Positions 62,439 through 64,000 of a stretch of DNA of 64,000 nucleotides are shown in pieces. The stretch is from Pandoraea pulmonicola (GTDB taxonomy: Bacteria; Pseudomonadota; Gammaproteobacteria; Burkholderiales; Burkholderiaceae). The translations under genes were made by a program, and so were the position numbers. Position 1 is the stretch's first letter, and the number at the start of each line of letters is the position of its first letter. The notes beneath the pieces were generated by a model. The model made no database searches, had not been told where the DNA came from, and saw only the letters and a list, made by a program, of their open reading frames with translations. The DNA is taken from the NCBI RefSeq assembly GCF_000815105.2, contig NZ_CP010310.2, forward strand, positions 4,154,001 through 4,218,000. Reading direction: 5' to 3'.

Positions 62439-64000
62439 ATGCCTCGTCGTTTGCGAAGCAATTTCCCCCGTGGTTCCTATCTGTGGGCGGTGCGTGCCGC
62501 TCAGTGGCGCGCCCTCGGCATCGCCGAAGAAGATCTCGAAAAACCGAAGATCGCCATCGTCAACTCGTCTTCCGAACTCGCCAGTTGCTTCAGCCATCTC
62601 GATGGCGTGGCCGCCGCCCTCAAGGAAGCCATCCGAGCCGCCGGCGCCCTGCCCTTCGAGATTCGCACGGCCGCGCCGAGCGACTTCATTACCGGCGCTG
62701 GTGCACGCGGCGCCTACATCCTGTCGGCCCGCGATCTCGTTACCAACGACATCGAAGTCGCCGTCGAAGGCGCGCTGCTCGACGGCATGGTATGCCTCGC
62801 CTCGTGCGACAAGACCGTGCCCGGTCAGTTGATGGCCGCCGCCCGACTCGACATCCCCAGCCTCATCGTCGCCTGCGGTTACCAGGCGAGCGGCGAATAT
62901 CGCGGCAAGCACGTCGATATCGAAGACGTGTTCGTCGGCGCCATGCACGTCGTGACCGGCGACCTGCCGGTCGATGAACTCGTCGGCATGAGCCGCAACG
63001 CCATCCGCGGACCGGGCGTGTGCTCGGGCCTCGGCACGGCGAACTCGATGCACCTCGTGTGCGAAGCCCTCGGCATGGCGCTGCCCGGCAGCACGCCGGT
63101 GGCGGCCAACAGCGCGCGGATGTTCGAGACGGTGCGCGAGGCAGGCAAGCGTATCGTCGAGATGGTCGAGGCCGATCTCACGCCGCGCCGGATTCTCACC
63201 CCCGGCGCGTTTGCCAACGCCGCCATGGCGGTGCTCGCCGTGGGCGGCTCGATCAACAGCGTCAAGCACCTGCAGGCAGTCGCCGCCGAAGCGCAGTGCG
63301 ACGTCGACGTCTATCACCTGTTCGAATCGCTGGCCGACCGGATTCCCGTGCTCACGGGCATCCGCCCCGTCGGCGAGGACACCATCGAGGCGTTCGACGC
63401 CGCCGGCGGCTCACGCGGCGTACTGCGCCGTCTGCTGCCGTGGCTGCACGGCGATGCGCTCACCGTCAGTGGCACGACCATGGCGCAGAACGTGCAGGAC
63501 GCGCCGATTCACGACGACGACGTGATCCGCCCGATCGAGCGCCCCTTCGCGTCGCGCCCGGCCATCGTGTTGCTGCGCGGCAACCTCGCGCCGGAAGCGG
63601 GCATCGTGAAGTTCGGCATCTCGCCCGACAAGGCGCGTCGCTTCGAAGGCTCGGCGCTTTGCTTCGATACGTCGGACGCCGCCATCGAGGCGCTGCGTCG
63701 CGGCGACATTCGTCCGGGTCACGTGGTAGTGATGCGCGGAGCAGGCGTGTGCGGCGGCCCGGCCATGGGCGGCGGCGCGTCGCGCGTGGTGTTCGCCATC
63801 GACGGCGCCGGACTGAGCGAGTCGGTCGCACTGCTCACCGACGGCCATCTCTCCGGGCTCGTGTGCAAGGGGCTCGTGGTGGCGGAGATCGCTCCCGAAG
63901 CCGCCACCGGCGGCCCGCTGGCGCTCGTGCGCGATGGCGACACCATCGTCATCGATCTCGATACGCGACGCTGCGATGCGTTGCTCGACGAGGCGCAATG
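62439..64000 (+). CDS. IlvD/Edd family dehydratase (partial, cut at the window end)
   Basis: The first 520 residues are open to the last base. Family signatures are ASCDKTVPGQLMAAARLDIP (Cys123), GPGVCSGLGTANSM (Cys195) and MRGAGVCGGPAMGGGASRVV; with Cys50 these give the cysteine set for an Fe-S cluster. The family includes dihydroxy-acid dehydratase (IlvD), 6-phosphogluconate dehydratase and sugar-acid dehydratases. The divergent LysR and the lack of ilv neighbours favour a catabolic sugar-acid or hydroxyacid dehydratase, but this is inference. GGAG lies about 11 nt upstream of the ATG. Confidence 0.9.
   Translation, partial: MPRRLRSNFPRGSYLWAVRAAQWRALGIAEEDLEKPKIAIVNSSSELASCFSHLDGVAAALKEAIRAAGALPFEIRTAAPSDFITGAGARGAYILSARDLVTNDIEVAVEGALLDGMVCLASCDKTVPGQLMAAARLDIPSLIVACGYQASGEYRGKHVDIEDVFVGAMHVVTGDLPVDELVGMSRNAIRGPGVCSGLGTANSMHLVCEALGMALPGSTPVAANSARMFETVREAGKRIVEMVEADLTPRRILTPGAFANAAMAVLAVGGSINSVKHLQAVAAEAQCDVDVYHLFESLADRIPVLTGIRPVGEDTIEAFDAAGGSRGVLRRLLPWLHGDALTVSGTTMAQNVQDAPIHDDDVIRPIERPFASRPAIVLLRGNLAPEAGIVKFGISPDKARRFEGSALCFDTSDAAIEALRRGDIRPGHVVVMRGAGVCGGPAMGGGASRVVFAIDGAGLSESVALLTDGHLSGLVCKGLVVAEIAPEAATGGPLALVRDGDTIVIDLDTRRCDALLDEAQ

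Noticed and set aside
1..64000. CRISPR array, tRNA or rRNA gene, insertion sequence, phage or integrase
   Set aside because: No regularly spaced direct repeats, no tRNA-like cloverleaf with CCA or TPsiC pattern, and no transposase or integrase motifs were seen.

Overview
The window is high-GC, gene-dense proteobacterial chromosome. It most likely comes from a Burkholderiales member, probably Burkholderiaceae of the Pandoraea/Burkholderia/Cupriavidus kind. The reasons are a glyA-nrdR operon, an aerobic benzoyl-CoA (box) pathway, a Gram-negative trimeric porin, a cyoABCD quinol oxidase and six LysR regulators beside metabolic or transport genes (a seventh lies next to an efflux gene). The genus is inference. 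I found no rRNA, tRNA, CRISPR array, insertion sequence, integrase or phage gene. The contents are mostly chromosomal metabolism, transport and regulation.

Layout. 1-4.6 kb: aromatic-acid efflux pair (DUF1656, FUSC) with a divergent AraC regulator, then a DUF3100 membrane protein. 5-9.8 kb: a three-gene catabolic operon (VOC protein, 3-hydroxyisobutyrate dehydrogenase-like enzyme, aldehyde dehydrogenase) divergent from a LysR gene. 10.2-16 kb: a porin and a 1398-residue autotransporter with an AT-rich upstream region. 16-20.1 kb: glyA-nrdR and an alcohol dehydrogenase/LysR pair. 20.1-22.7 kb: an orphan protein with kinase-like motifs, a DUF523 protein and a DJ-1/PfpI protein. 22.9-33.5 kb: the complete benzoyl-CoA epoxidation route, with boxR-boxC-boxB-boxA leftward and a DUF4863 gene, boxD, benzoate-CoA ligase and an alpha/beta hydrolase rightward. 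33.6-36.8 kb: selD, then a transglutaminase-like and a TlpA-like protein, both with twin-arginine leaders. 36.8-42.2 kb: LysR with a split chromate transporter, a 502-residue orphan, a LysE exporter and a DUF3047 protein. 42.4-50.8 kb: a stand-alone FtsI-type transpeptidase, a pair of inverted repeat elements, cyoABCD, and a LysE exporter divergent from an AsnC regulator. 50.9-58.7 kb: a diguanylate cyclase with duplicated sensor domains, LysR-MFS with a divergent SufR-like regulator, ynfA, slyX, a DUF1439 protein, ohr and tetR. 58.9-64 kb: a Fur-controlled TonB-dependent receptor, LysR, and an IlvD/Edd dehydratase cut by the window end.

How genes work together. Benzoate is activated by the CoA ligase, epoxidised by BoxAB, opened by BoxC and oxidised by BoxD. 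BoxR (HTH plus shikimate-kinase-like domain) is the expected benzoyl-CoA sensor. A TGCA-N6-TGCA motif lies on a good sigma70 promoter in front of boxC. The cyo operon has two 15-bp palindromes upstream that fit my recollection of the RegA/PrrA/RegR box. The tetR gene has a palindrome 9 bp upstream of its start and a related one on the ohr side.

The least-described items are the kinase-like orphan at 20.1-21.4 kb, the inverted repeat pair at 44.3-44.6 kb with a conserved 17-bp core, and the duplicated-sensor diguanylate cyclase.
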